A program made the position numbers and the translations under genes. A stretch of 64,000 bases of DNA, from positions 15,463,025 through 15,527,024 of the forward strand of contig NC_060108.1 of the NCBI RefSeq assembly GCF_021155765.1, given 5' to 3'. This document shows, one piece after another, positions 1-11,086 of this stretch (position 1 is the first letter of the stretch; every line of letters begins with the position of its first letter). The notes under the pieces were generated by a model. It saw only the letters and a list, made by a program, of their open reading frames with translations, searched no databases and was not told where the DNA came from. This DNA is from Diprion similis. Taxonomy: Eukaryota; Arthropoda; Insecta; Hymenoptera; Diprionidae.

Positions 1-840
1 AATACGTCAACCTCGCAGTAACGTAATCATATAAATAATATTCATTTCTGCGTTACGTCTGCCTATAAATTTGTGATGATGTTACGAGTAGATGTGTGCG
101 GCAGCGTAAAATTTGATAGCTTGTTTCAACCTACGTTAAACGGAATGAAATTAAACGATAAACAAAATTTGAAATTTCGCACGACTATATATCTGCGGAG
201 TATGGTCGAATGGAATTAACAAGAATATTGAACCTTATATTTTCCATTATTATACGTATAATACCATTAGTATGTATAAATGGATAACTTCTAGCTCCCT
301 TGATCAAAATTGAACATGGCTTGGTGCGTTGTATCTCGCTTATCGCGGGTATTGCCAGAGGAGGTATTATTCATCACTTTCCTTCGCTGTTTATTCCGTT
401 TATCGTGAATTGCGTGCTTCTCGACCGTAAAATCCTGTTACGATTAATATACATGCAAGTTGCGGTCAGTGCGTTTTACTGATAGCCGGCGTAACGGAGT
501 TTGTTTAATCAATCGCCGGCAAAGATTAGGGTTCTCGGATGGTGCCTTTCTCCAAGTATCACCCACGCGATCCTCTCGTTTATTATGATTGAATCGACGC
601 ATGCGTTCTTTCCTCGTAACGTAATTTTTCCTTCGTTATGCATGTCGCGCTTGACAAGTGCGTCCATTCGTTCATGACGTTTACCGACGGATACGCACGC
701 GACTCGTCTGATATTCTTTGACGAGTGAAGTGATTCGGAAATACCGGGAAAATATATAAAAACGTACAACTAACCTACGTTCCGTCTCGTTAAGAGGTTC
801 ATTAGGTTATAAAAAACACTGAAAAGTTTATTTAAACAAC
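1..840. other. Intergenic, 5' flank of HSBP1
   Basis: No convincing coding exon is seen. The short open frames here lack splice context and any recognisable protein family. The last part, just before position 841, must contain the HSBP1 promoter and 5' UTR. I saw no TATA box there, as expected for a housekeeping gene. Confidence 0.5.
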
Positions 841-1741
841 ATGGCTGACGTTAAGCAAGAGCAAAAAACCGAAGACGACGAGAATTACGCTGTCGGTAAT
901 AACACTGAGCCAAAAAATATGCAGGAACTCACCGAATATGTACGTAACCTAAAAATATCAACTCTATCGAATCTTTGTTGCTTAGTTCAATATTTCTCTG
1001 TCTGAGATTACTCGGATTTTGCAAACGAACAAGTACGAATGTACACAAACAAAGGTATCAAAGATCATAGTAACTCGTTTCTGTATCGCTAATCAATCCT
1101 TTGTTGATGTTATTTAGGTACAGGCGCTGCTTCAGCGAATGCAGAACAAATTTCAAACCATGTCAGATCAGATCATCGGACGAAATATCCTTTTATGTAC
1201 ATAGTAGCGTTACTCCGTAACAACAGTTAACCTATTCCATGTGTAAAAAATCCCATGTGTAGTGGTATAATTTTCTTATAACCTCAACATAGGTTAGTCG
1301 AAAACCTTTTGTTTCAGGTTTTTCGTAAGCGTAAAGAACAGATGGAAAACTGAGCATTTCTACACAAATTTTAGAACTTGGAATATATGCTGTACTATTT
1401 TGCTCATCGCCAGATTTTATTTATTTTCTAATCAATAGGTAAATCTAATTTTTTCAAATTCAAACAGAGTACGTGGATTTTGTGATGACGATATTACATC
1501 GACACAACAGCATTTTAAAAGATTCCCAATTCTATACAGATAGTAAATAATTAAAATTTTAAGGGTGTTAGGAAATACCAAAATTTCAGTGGCAACAAAC
1601 TGTTTATGTCGTTCGGTTCAACGTTGAGTATTATTCCTTAATGAAGATATACTAGATGAAATGGGAAACAGGATAGACGACCTTGAGAAGAATATCGCTG
1701 ACCTAATGACCCAGGCTGGTGTCGAAGGTCCGGACAAATGA
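841..1741 (+). CDS. HSBP1: Heat shock factor-binding protein 1
   Basis: HSBP1 is a small coiled-coil protein that binds the trimerisation domain of heat shock factor 1 and damps the heat shock response. Three coding exons, 841-939, 1118-1184 and 1653-1741, join in frame to 84 residues, close to the usual 75-80. An acidic N-terminal stretch is followed by the family core: [20 protein letters not shown], then residues reading [20 protein letters not shown]. The heptad pattern of leucine, isoleucine and methionine is intact. Intron 1 is an ordinary GT-AG intron. Intron 2 runs ATATCCTTTT to AC and fits the minor (U12) class; only that reading restores the conserved Ile between GR and DEMG. The next gene, CIBAR1, lies tail to tail about 600 bp away. 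Confidence 0.95.
1185..1652 (+). other. HSBP1: U12-type AT-AC intron of HSBP1
   Basis: The 5' end reads ATATCCTTTT, matching the U12 donor consensus. The 3' end reads TTCCTTAATG, then AAGATATAC. This puts a consensus U12 branch site 11-12 nt before the terminal AC, the spacing expected for this class. No GT donor near the end of exon 2 gives the conserved protein, whereas this AT-AC intron restores it exactly. Confidence 0.9.
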
Positions 1742-1891
1742 GCTGAAGCTGAAGCTAAGACTACAAGAGTTGAAATGTTAACCAATAATACACCAAACAC
1801 AATCGTCTTCACTGTATACGCGTGACAACGCAAATTTATTCGTCAAGAGTACAGCTGGCATAGAAAACGATGTTGTATTTTAAACAATATG

Positions 1892-1897
1892 AATAAA
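1892..1897 (+). terminator. HSBP1: Polyadenylation signal of HSBP1
   Basis: AATAAA lies about 150 bp after the HSBP1 stop codon. It is the first canonical signal downstream on this strand. Confidence 0.5.
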
Positions 1898-2347
1898 CGC
1901 ACTGTTTTTTTCACTATAATGATACGTAAAACTTACCAAACAAAGATAAAAGCTTATATCACTATTAGCATTTTCATAATTTAACTAAATTACTACAATC
2001 AATGTAAAGTACCGTTGAAAAATTATATTCATAGATTCCCTCATGGGATCACAATGCTCAAACAAAAAAAAAATAATAATATTAAGAATACTTTCCAGGC
2101 ACTTTTATTACAAGCAATTAATTAGGAATAATTAATTAGCTAATTATGAAAGTAAGTATTTCGTACGACGCGAAATTGCATCAATTAAGTGTAAGATATA
2201 CTGTGGATGACTGACGATGTGAGGGATTTTTGGTAGTTGGGTGCAGCAGGCACTGCTCTTAGGCTTAGGCCACTTTGCCGATTCTGCGATGAATATTCCA
2301 TTATGTTATCCTAGAATTAGATATCAATATTGTTACTTCGAGTTCAT
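1898..2347. other. Convergent 3' region between HSBP1 and CIBAR1
   Basis: AT-rich spacer with no coding signal. A reverse-strand AATAAA (TTTATT at 2104-2109) is a plausible CIBAR1 polyadenylation signal. Confidence 0.4.
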
Positions 2348-4293
2348 TTACATGGTTTTGTGCCTGTGTCTCACTGATATCTCCTGTATTGATTCCGAGT
2401 CTGATTCCTCAGAGCTATGCCCGTATTCCTCGACCCTCGTAGACTCAGAATTTGTGAACCCAGTCTTTAGCGATTCCTAACATAAATCGAATGCAATAAT
2501 TTGCTTTATGATCGGATCTGACAAACAGCCGAAACAAATCCACAAGAAAAAATATACATGTATAATAATATTTACCAAAGATTCGGTCGGCCGATTGGGA
2601 CTCGATTTGGAAGTAATCGGGGAGGAAGTAAACCGGCTGGCTAGATTCGTGAGGGAATAGGCTTGCCGGAAAGAAGCCCGTCTGACAGTATCGAGACGTG
2701 ATACAGACTCCGGGACGCGCATAACTTCTCGAAATTCCTGCAATTTTGATATAAGAAATTGATTACTTAAGTCCGTAATCGGCGTTACGGGAAAATTTGA
2801 ACCCACTAGAGAATTGATATATTTTTACCCCATTCATATCTCCTCGGGTTACTTGAAAGTCCTGCAAGCCCAGGAGAGGAGAATTATCGTGAATCAAGCG
2901 TTAGTCAGATAAATTTATTGCATTATTTAGTACGTTATATAATTATCGAATTATAGCTGTTTCAAATACCTTACTTAATACACAAATTTTCAACGAACTC
3001 CAGGCAATGATTGTTTCTTTAGGAAAATATAGTGCAAAAAATAACTTGGCGAACCAATCAGTGAATAATTTGTTTATTTCACATCCGTGGCCGCTACCCC
3101 ATAGGTAATCCCATAGACAATAATGCTGTTGTTCGTACATACCTCTAAATCCTTTGCTTCGTCGATTTCGGCTACGTCTTGATAAGCCTTGGTAAGAAGT
3201 TCCACAGCTTTTGTGTGGAAGCCAAGTTCGACGGTAACAAAATCTAATAAAACCGATTTGACATCGTGTAGTTTCCGCCTTTCAAACGAGTCGATTTGTT
3301 CCTCCAATCCTTTAACAACTCTTGATACTTCAACCGTAGCTTTCATTAGCTCAGATTCAGCTTGAGACTGATTAGTATTTTCATTTTTTTTTTTTCATAA
3401 GATTAAGGAAATCACGTGGGCGTAATATCGAGTACGTAACAATTAAAAAGTGAGCATATTCGATAGTAAAGAGTAGGATACGATCATTTGTCGATTTCTT
3501 GGATTACGTTCCCTAACTTTGTCCAAGTGCTTTCGTCTTGTCAGCTCTTTGTCACGTGCGGCGAAAGTGTTTTTCACATCCTCCCTAGCGTGCTTGCAAA
3601 TAACAGCATACTGCGATAACGGTGATATCACTTTGCTGTCCAGTCTCTGAACTTCGGCGTCTCTGAAAAATATCCAATTTCGCATAACTTATATGATACA
3701 AGTTTCGCTTATTTATCATTCGGTTATTGACTTACATGCTACTTTCGCATTACGAAACTTTTCACACCGATAAATCAATCATACCTGTAATCTCCGATCA
3801 CCGATAACGTAGTGGCAAAATTTGCCAGGCCATTGCTAAGAGATTGATTAATGTTTTCCGACTCCGCGTAATTTTGGACAACCTTGGCAACCTCGTCATT
3901 TTTATCGCGCAATCTTCACGCCCAGAAAATAAATAATACACCGTATGAGGACAAGAGAAAAGATCACTTCGATTACACGATATTTTGTACACTTGACAGA
4001 TTAAATTTACATCATTATTATATACTTTAAATGCATGGATAAAAACCTTGCAGCCTTCCTTGTGAATGCAGCGAAAATTGTGCACAGTTCGGCGAAGTGT
4101 TTTTCAACAGCGGATATGCGTTCTTGAACAAATTTGGCTTCTTGTTCGCTGGTGAAATTGAATAAATGTAATTCTTACCACATGTGATCGTAACAGTGTG
4201 TGTGTGTGTGTGTAAAAGGAACGATGGATTAAACGCATCTGTTTTTGGATCGAATACATACCAGATATGATTTTGAGACCTTATTCGTAACAT
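2348..4293 (-). CDS. CIBAR1: CBY1-interacting BAR domain protein (FAM92)
   Basis: CIBAR1/FAM92 proteins carry a BAR-like domain, bind Chibby, and act at the base of cilia and at curved membranes. Seven coding exons, in order 4293-4262, 4148-4047, 3913-3785, 3662-3482, 3367-3143, 2737-2576 and 2476-2348, join in frame to 319 residues (vertebrate members have about 290). Family signatures across the BAR region include ISAVEKHFAELCTIFAAFTR, GDYRDAEVQRLDSKV, NTFAARDKEL, RNPRNRQMISQAESEL and LLDFVTVELGFHTKA. The C-terminal 90 residues are Ser-rich and then acidic, also typical. The first exon (MLRIRSQNHI) is short but matches the family start. The intron between the RQMI and SQAE exons looks U12-like. 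The last exon is assigned from splice phase and acidic composition, so it is somewhat less certain. Confidence 0.93.
3368..3481 (-). other. CIBAR1: Probable U12-type GT-AG intron in CIBAR1
   Basis: On the minus strand the donor reads GTATCCTACT, matching the U12 consensus GTATCCTT except at its last base. A perfect U12 branch sequence, TTTCCTTAATC, is present (complement of 3401-3411). Its adenosine lies about 35 nt before the AG, much farther than the usual 10-20 nt, and a run of 12 A sits between them. The AG used is the first after the branch site, and phase 0 joins RQMI to SQAESEL as the family requires. Confidence 0.65.
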
Positions 4294-4875
4294 TATTTCT
4301 CATAAGAACGATCAAATCCTGGTTATTTCGATTCCTTAACGTTTCTGAATCCTGCACACGTAAACACCGCGCATAAGCACAACGGCCACTGTTTTGTTAT
4401 AACAGGGTGTCAGTTGCCTAGCTGCACAGGTGATGTTGATTACAGGTGGTGAAATGTGAACTAGCCATGCGCCCCACAGCGAGCCCCCATTACCCGTTTG
4501 AATTTTACAACCAAAGAGTTGCGCAATTTAAAGAAATTTCTCATTTCAGTACGTATTATAGGTATTTTTGAAGTGAAGAGAAAATACACAAACATGATAC
4601 AACACAACCAGGTTTACGTTGGAGTTTAAAATTTATTTTTTTAAAAATTATTCGGTAGAAAACTCTCTTAAAAGCAATAACATTTTACACTTAAAAACTA
4701 TATTAACGTAATAAAATTTTCGTCATATTTGTGTTACTGATGATAATTATGTACGGGATTTGTAATTATGATTTATATGTATGAATATTTTGTCGATGTA
4801 TGAATTTGTTATGTACCGTACAAGTGATACGTTTAAATTGTTGTTTTCGCAGCTGAGAATTTGTTCCCCGTGTTT
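4294..4875. other. Spacer between CIBAR1 start and peptide gene stop
   Basis: Must contain the CIBAR1 promoter next to 4293 and the 3' UTR of the peptide gene. A reverse-strand AATAAA (TTTATT at 4632-4637) may end the peptide transcript. No further coding exon was recognised. Confidence 0.4.
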
Positions 4876-5329
4876 TTACAACAAGATTTTCTTGATTTTC
4901 TTGAAGATTTTCTTAATGAAGTGGCGGTTCTCGCCTGGCGTCTCGTACTGGTTTCCGGATCCTCCTGTCAGATCCGAATCGTCGATCGGTGTCGCCGTGA
5001 CGAAGACGACTGCCAAGATGACAAGGCACAGGATCTGTTCAAGGATGAAACAGTGATTAGAATTTTGAGATAATGGTACTTTTCTTGCGCTCGGCAGATC
5101 TTCTTCGCTCAGTTTCTAAGTCACATTTTCGTGAATTTATTGAAATCTAACTGCAAGATTTGAACTGCGAAACTTGAGAGAATAAGTCTTTTTAAGAAAA
5201 ATGCTTTTGAATCCACTAGGACATTTGTGATCGAACAATAAATTTTGCAGTTCTTTTTTTTTAATTTTACAATAGGAATTCTATTTTTACATTGAAATTA
5301 GCGAATTAACGTACCGTTAGAAATTTCAT
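4876..5329 (-). CDS. Small secreted peptide precursor with cationic amphipathic C-terminus
   Basis: I do not recognise this family. Two coding exons, 5329-5315 (MKFLT) and 5034-4876, join at phase 0 through a GTACGT donor and a TTGAACAG acceptor into 57 residues. Residues 1-20 form a clear signal peptide (MKFLTILCLVILAVVFVTA). Residues 21-42 are acidic and Gly/Ser/Asn-rich, as in a propiece. The last 14 residues, FIKKIFKKIKKILL, carry six lysines and place Phe/Ile/Leu every 3-4 positions, which predicts an amphipathic helix. There is no cysteine in the mature part and no C-terminal Gly for amidation. The layout resembles linear antimicrobial or secreted membrane-active peptide precursors; that role is inferred from composition alone. 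A single Arg-His before the helix is the only basic cleavage-like site. The gene sits between CIBAR1 and SERGEF in the same orientation. Confidence 0.72.
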
Positions 5330-5404
5330 TTTGAAATTTAGGTGTACCCGGAACTAGGCGACTGTAGCGGTAGTGACTCTTTCCACTGAGGAATGGAGAT
5401 GATC

Positions 5405-5438
5405 TGATGGTGTCGCTGTCGAACTAGCGGTTTAAATA
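5405..5438 (-). promoter_or_regulatory. TATA-like box and initiator of the peptide gene
   Basis: On the minus strand TATTTAAA (complement of 5431-5438) is followed about 33 bp later by TCAGAT (A at 5405), an initiator-like motif. The peptide ATG is about 75 bp further on. TATA promoters are common for inducible secreted-peptide genes. I found no clear NF-kappaB site upstream by eye. Confidence 0.4.
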
Positions 5439-5704
5439 GTAGAAATATTACAACACTCACCTTAATGTCTACATACATAAATTGAATGCTTTTAGTTGGT
5501 TATTTTTAAAGGTAAAGTGTCCACATAGGGTATTTGGGTGCGTATGATATCTACAGGGTTAGAGTGGGGATAGAGAATGGCGTGGAATACTGAAGCGAAT
5601 ATTCCACTTGTTACCCTGCAGCAGATTCGTTTGAGGCGAGCACATCGTTTCGATGTTTGGAGAATATTGTGCAAACGGCAGATATTATAATAAGGCATTT
5701 ATTT

Positions 5705-5724
5705 TATATATATATATATATATA
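5705..5724. repeat. (TA)n microsatellite
   Basis: About ten TA units between the SERGEF 3' end and the peptide gene. TTTATT at 5698-5703 beside it is a likely reverse-strand polyadenylation signal for SERGEF. Confidence 0.8.
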
Positions 5725-5894
5725 CACAAAAGATAATTTATTTACAGGCGTAATTTTCACTATTTCCGTCGCCTAGTTCAAAATTGCGCGTCATACAATA
5801 CTGATATGTTTGAGAGCAACATTCAGCCGTTTGTTATGTGGCATTTCAAATTTGCCAAATTTTTCCCACTCGATTTTGGCAATCTTTTTCGTCT

Positions 5895-8032
5895 TCAGGA
5901 TTGCACAACGGCAAACGAATGTCCGTAACCTGTTCCGACAAGAGTTCCTCTTCCTTTTTGCAGAACATCGATTCGTACCGGTTCTCTAACGTCTTGAACA
6001 GTTCCGGTCCCGCAATTCCCATGCTCATTCCATCCCCAACACATCACTGAACCGTCTTCTGCGGTAAACAATAACAATTTTGTTTTCTTTCGTGTATTGA
6101 CCAGGCTCCTTGGGAACTTCTTACTTCTTAAGCTTATTTTTCATTTTTACCTGCGAGAGCAATGTTGTGCTCCGATCCAACAGAGATTTGCACAAACTTG
6201 GGCACATTTTTTATAATTTCGGGTAGCCAAGTGGGTTCGGATTCCGCAAGGAATTTATTTCCGCGCCCTAATTGTCCGTAAGTGTTTCTGCCCCAAGCGA
6301 AAACTTTTCCATCTATACTTGCGGAAAACATATTACTATGCGAATGTAGTATAACAATTAATTTCTGATTTATTTTTCTTCCTATGTTTGTCTTTCTCTA
6401 CCGATTCTTTAGAAATTTTTTGTTCGCAGACACATAAGTCAAGTCGTACCCATGTGCGTGTACATAATCTATACTAATGCATCGTACCTACCGTAAAGCA
6501 CAGCGGTATGCGTCCATCCGGTGAAAATTTTACCATCTAGACCGATGTTTATGTTTTCCAATTTTAGAGGTGTTTCAAGACGCGGATATATCTTCGGATC
6601 GAACCCAAGCTGCCCGTGCTTGTTGTCACCCCATGCATACAAATCACCATTTTTCGACAGTGCTATTGTATGGTGTTGGCCGCATGCGACACTTTTTATC
6701 CCAGTTAATCCAGGTACTGTAATTTATACATGTATAGTTATGATAAAACATTCATAAAAATATTTTCATAAAAATATATCCATTTGGCAAACTGGATTGA
6801 ATCTACTTATTGTATTTTTTATCGGAAAAAACCTGTTTCTGGTGTAGAACGATTTGTCTAAATTCCATTATATTCGATAATGTTTAATGAACTACGCTTA
6901 GCTACTGATATCTAAAAATGAGATCTCCCAATCGTACTTGTTTGAAAATAAAATTGAATTTATTTGTTCATCCGTCTGGTCACCATTCACAATTTTTTTC
7001 TCTCTTTATAAAATTGCTACATACTCTTAAGCCGAACGCTTGAAGAAAGCGTCGCATATTGCATGTTGTAAATAGTTTAGAGTATTCTGTGCAGTCGATG
7101 GAGTTGTGCATGAGAAATTTCGGGGAAAATTGACGTCATAATTATATTAAGTATTTTTACATAGATGTTGTTCACCAGTCAAGTATATTGAGTAACAGCG
7201 GTGGAGGCGCGTCATAACGGTCATTTCCTTACATAATGAAATTTCTTCACCCTGAGGTGGATGTGTGATTCACCTTGCGTGAAAGTGTCGGTAGCTTTAA
7301 CGGGTTTCTTTGATTCGCCAATTAGTCCCAATTGGCACTTGTTGCCGTATCCAGCGACGAGTACGTTGCCACTGATGGTTACGAGGGCTGAATGCCGGAG
7401 TCCCATTGCGATATTCGCAACCGGATCCAGCGCAGTTTCTTCGAGATGAATTATCGCCGGTTTCTGCACAGGCGTTTTACCAGCGCCCAATTGCCCATAG
7501 GCGTTCGATCCCCACGCGTACAAATACCCCCCGTTATCAATAGCCATTGAGCTATCCCAACCGCAGGCAATGTCGACGATTATTGCCTCTTTCAGGGTAT
7601 CTATTTTTACCAAACTTTCGACATACTTTTGCGCCTCGGTAGCACCGGCCTGTTGCTTGCTGTTCAGTCCACAGGAATAAACCTCCCCCTGCCTATTCAA
7701 AATCAGAGAATGTCCCGCCCCGCCGCTCATTTTAGTTATATCAGACGCTCTCAGCCCCCGACCCCGAGGTTCGTTCAAATTTGCCGCCTTAGGGATCAGG
7801 CATTGCTCCGATTCTACATCGTGGCCTAGTTGACGGTGGGAGTTTGCACCCTACGGATCACCATCTCCGTTACACGAATGTCATCGTTTCATTTATCATT
7901 TATCATTCATTGATTCATTTATTTTCACGCTTTAGTTCTTCGCTATATGTATATTTGTACGATTATATTCGATATATTTTCTGTGATAGAATATGCGGCT
8001 CTTACCCACGAGAGAAGATCGAACGTCGTCAT
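5895..8032 (-). CDS. SERGEF: Secretion-regulating guanine nucleotide exchange factor (RCC1-repeat)
   Basis: SERGEF (DelGEF) is an RCC1-like seven-bladed propeller protein that binds the exocyst subunit Sec5 and influences secretion. Five exons, 8032-8006, 7850-7274, 6716-6488, 6317-6151 and 6058-5895, join in frame to about 387 residues. RCC1 repeat hallmarks recur along the protein: WGANSHRQLG, SGGAGHSLIL, SCGLNSKQQAG, YAWGSNAYGQLGAG, MGLRHSALVT, YAWGDNKHGQLG, WGRNTYGQLGRG and CWGWNEHGNCGTG, ending in GYGHSFAVVQ. The junction between exons 3 and 4 can be drawn in two ways differing by 9 nt (donor 6486-6487 with acceptor before 6317, or donor 6490-6491 with acceptor before 6312); both stay in frame. 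The start ATG in the 9-residue first exon (MTTFDLLSW) fits the family. Its promoter faces that of CDC23. Confidence 0.93.
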
Positions 8033-8704
8033 TACTTTGATCAACTGATTGTCACGTGCTCCGAAGTATTTGCTTGACAACTTGACATTTTCATTTGATG
8101 CAATGAACGGAACCCGTGTTTAGGCTTCCGACTAAACACTTAATTTTATTTCTGATTCTCTACTGTTTAAATCATTTACGACAGGTAAACTGATTGTCTA
8201 TTTCATTCTAATGCAAACCACGAGTGAAACATACATTTCAGTTTAGTCATCGGTTTGTAGTTCACAGAGCTACAACCTTAACGAAAAACCATGAAATGTC
8301 AAATCTTGAATAGGAAATGGGGTGACAGATATTACTAGGATTCAAAAATTGAGATAAGTACCCGTACAGCAAAATTAGCAAGTTATTCTGCCTTGTAGAT
8401 TTTTGCTTTCGAATTTGTGATCGTTCTGCATTTATATATGCTTAACTAAATTACTAACAAGAGAAATTGTGCAAAAATCAAACATGCATCCTTACCCGGT
8501 GAGTAACTTCACGAAAAAAGTCGGTATTGCAGCAGGCTGCATTATCATTCGGTTGCGTGCCATCGTTTATCTAGAGACCGTTGATCTTAGTCTTTGCATT
8601 GACCGTGTTCGAAAGTGGCGTTTGAAAATGTTTACCGGCAACGACTGCCAGGATTACTAACCTATAAAAGTATTGTAAGAATTCCGTGCATGTAATAAAT
8701 TACT
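8033..8704. promoter_or_regulatory. Shared upstream region of SERGEF and CDC23
   Basis: SERGEF and CDC23 are divergent, with start codons 672 bp apart, so this interval must hold both promoters and 5' UTRs. No TATA box was evident. Part of it (8571-8661, minus strand) reads as a short hydrophobic open frame, treated separately as a weak candidate. Confidence 0.5.
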
Positions 8705-11086
8705 ATGGAAGATTCGATAGCGAAATATGACCTTAAAGTAATAAAAAGCGACTTAGTCAAAGCAATAAAGGAGTGCTCTGACCGAGGATTAAGGCACACG
8801 AGAAAATGGTAGTAAACATCTTCATGCCCATTCCTATGCTGCTTGTAAACTTATTTGATTTAAATATCGTATTTAGGCTTGGAGAGTTAAATTTTTCTCT
8901 CAAAGGAGTGAAACTGGATGATCACGATGTGACTGTGGATGTAAGTTTTTCGGATACAGCAGAGGATGAGGAGGACGACTATACATTGGCAAAGGGTTAC
9001 TTTGACCTGAAGGAGTATGATAGAGCTGCGTTCTTCACAGCGGGCTGTAAAATGTCCAAAGCAAGATTTCTTCATTTGTTTTCACGCTATTTGTCTGGGG
9101 AAAAAAAGAAGATAGATGACATGACGGATCTGCCGCCAGATCCATTGAAAAATGAGAGTCTAAAGCAGCTCTGTGCTGATCTTCGAAAGGATCACTCAGC
9201 TGGAAATTTGGATGGTTTTGGTCTCTATCTTTTTGGAGTTGTCCTCAAGAAGTTGCACCTTGACAAGGAAGCCATTGAGGTGTTTGTTAACTCTGTTCGA
9301 AAGCAGCCAATGCATTGGGGAACGTGGCTTGAACTTGCCGCACTCATTACAGATAGGGAAAAGCTCGAGAATCTCAGCCTGCCTAATCACTGGATGAAGA
9401 AATTTTTTCTGGCTCATATGTACCTTGAATTACAGTTAATAGATGAGGGTATGGCTGTCTATTGCGAATTACAGTCAATGGGCTTTGAGAAAAATGGATA
9501 TGTGCTCGCGCAGATCGCTATTGCTGTTCATTACAAACGAGGTTTACCTTGGTTTCAATTGATTGTCTATACGTCCTGAATCCTCAAATTAGTAAAATCC
9601 TAATTGTCACTTTCTCGATTTCAGACGTTGATGCGTCAATAGAAGCATTCAAACGCATAATAAAAGACGATCCTTATTGTCTGGACAATATGGACACGTA
9701 TTCGAATTTACTCTACGTGAAAGAGTTGAAAGTTGAATTAGCACATTTAGCACACAGGGCGACGAAAATTGATAAGTATAGACTGGAAACTTGTTGCATA
9801 ATAGGTAAGATAGTCAAATTTATGGTGTTACTTTCTCATTGTAATATCAGTAAATTCAGAAACAGTTTTTTGCAGGAAATTACTACAGCTTAAGAGCGGA
9901 TCATCAAAAAGCTGCCCTCTACTTCCAAAGAGCACTAAAACTAAACCCACAGTATTTATCTGCTTGGACTCTGCTTGGTCACGAATTCATGGAAATGAAA
10001 AATACCAATGCTGCTATCCACAGTTACAGACAAGCCATAGGTGAGATAATTTGAAGTTGAACAACAAATGATTGGGAAATGCAACGAGGCAAGAAATAAT
10101 TTCGAATCATCGAAACCATTCAAATGTCTTCATAACTTTTTTCAGAGGTGAATCGAAGAGACTATAGAGCTTGGTACGGCTTAGGTCAGACATATGAGAT
10201 CCTCAAAATGCCTTTTTACGGTTTATACTATTACAAACAAGCGCAGCTGCTCAGGCCTCATGACAGCAGGATGGTTCTTGCTTTAGGCGAGGCTTACGAG
10301 AAGCAGGAAAAAATTCAGGATGCGCTGAAGTGTTACTACAAAGCTTGCAATGTCGGAGATATCGAAGGAATGGCCTTGATAAAACTAGCCACGTACGCAA
10401 CAATCATTTGCCAATACTGAACGAAATGTTATTGAATTAAATTTGGCTAAATTCATTCATGAATCGGATTTCATAGACGTGAAAATATTGTTTCTACCTA
10501 GTTTTCCAAGTTCTCTATAAATATGACGCATGTATGGGCTAAAGGAACGTTTACTCTCATTTCTAGGCTCTATGAAAAATTAGGAGAGCAGGATCACGCA
10601 GCTGCTGCATACACCGACTTTGTTATGGACGAACACAGAAACGCGGATAGGGGCGAGCTGAGTCACGCATACAAATATCTAACAACGTACCATTTGAAAT
10701 TCGATCAATTAGACCAGGCTAATCATTATGCTCAAAAGTGTTTGCAGTTTGACGAAACTAAGGAAGAGGCTAAAGCCCTTCTCAGAACAATCGCTCATAA
10801 ACGAGCAAAGGTGGAAGAGAATCCGATGGTGGTGAGTAACGAGAACAAAATTCTTACATTCCCAACAACGTCTCGCGATATTTTAAAAAAATCCGACCTC
10901 TTTACATGGCTATGTCTTAAATTCGCCTAGTTCCAGGGATGGCTTTTAAATTTGTAAATTTCGTATTTTCAGATTGAAGATATGAACGAAACTGATCCAA
11001 TTGCTGAAGGAACTGGTAGCCGCGTCGATGGAACGCCCGGAAATCAATTATCTCCAATGAATTTGTCTTTTACGCCACCGCAGTGA
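8705..11086 (+). CDS. CDC23: Anaphase-promoting complex subunit 8
   Basis: CDC23/APC8 is a TPR scaffold subunit of the anaphase-promoting complex, the ubiquitin ligase that drives exit from mitosis. Seven exons, 8705-8808, 8877-9541, 9625-9804, 9876-10040, 10146-10392, 10567-10831 and 10973-11086, join in frame to 579 residues; the human protein has 597. Diagnostic stretches include the N-terminal [13 protein letters not shown], the TPR array with [34 protein letters not shown] and [20 protein letters not shown], then [19 protein letters not shown], and the C-terminal [10 protein letters not shown] close to the human end. All introns are short (55-175 bp) and GT-AG. Nothing looks truncated or displaced. 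Confidence 0.97.
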
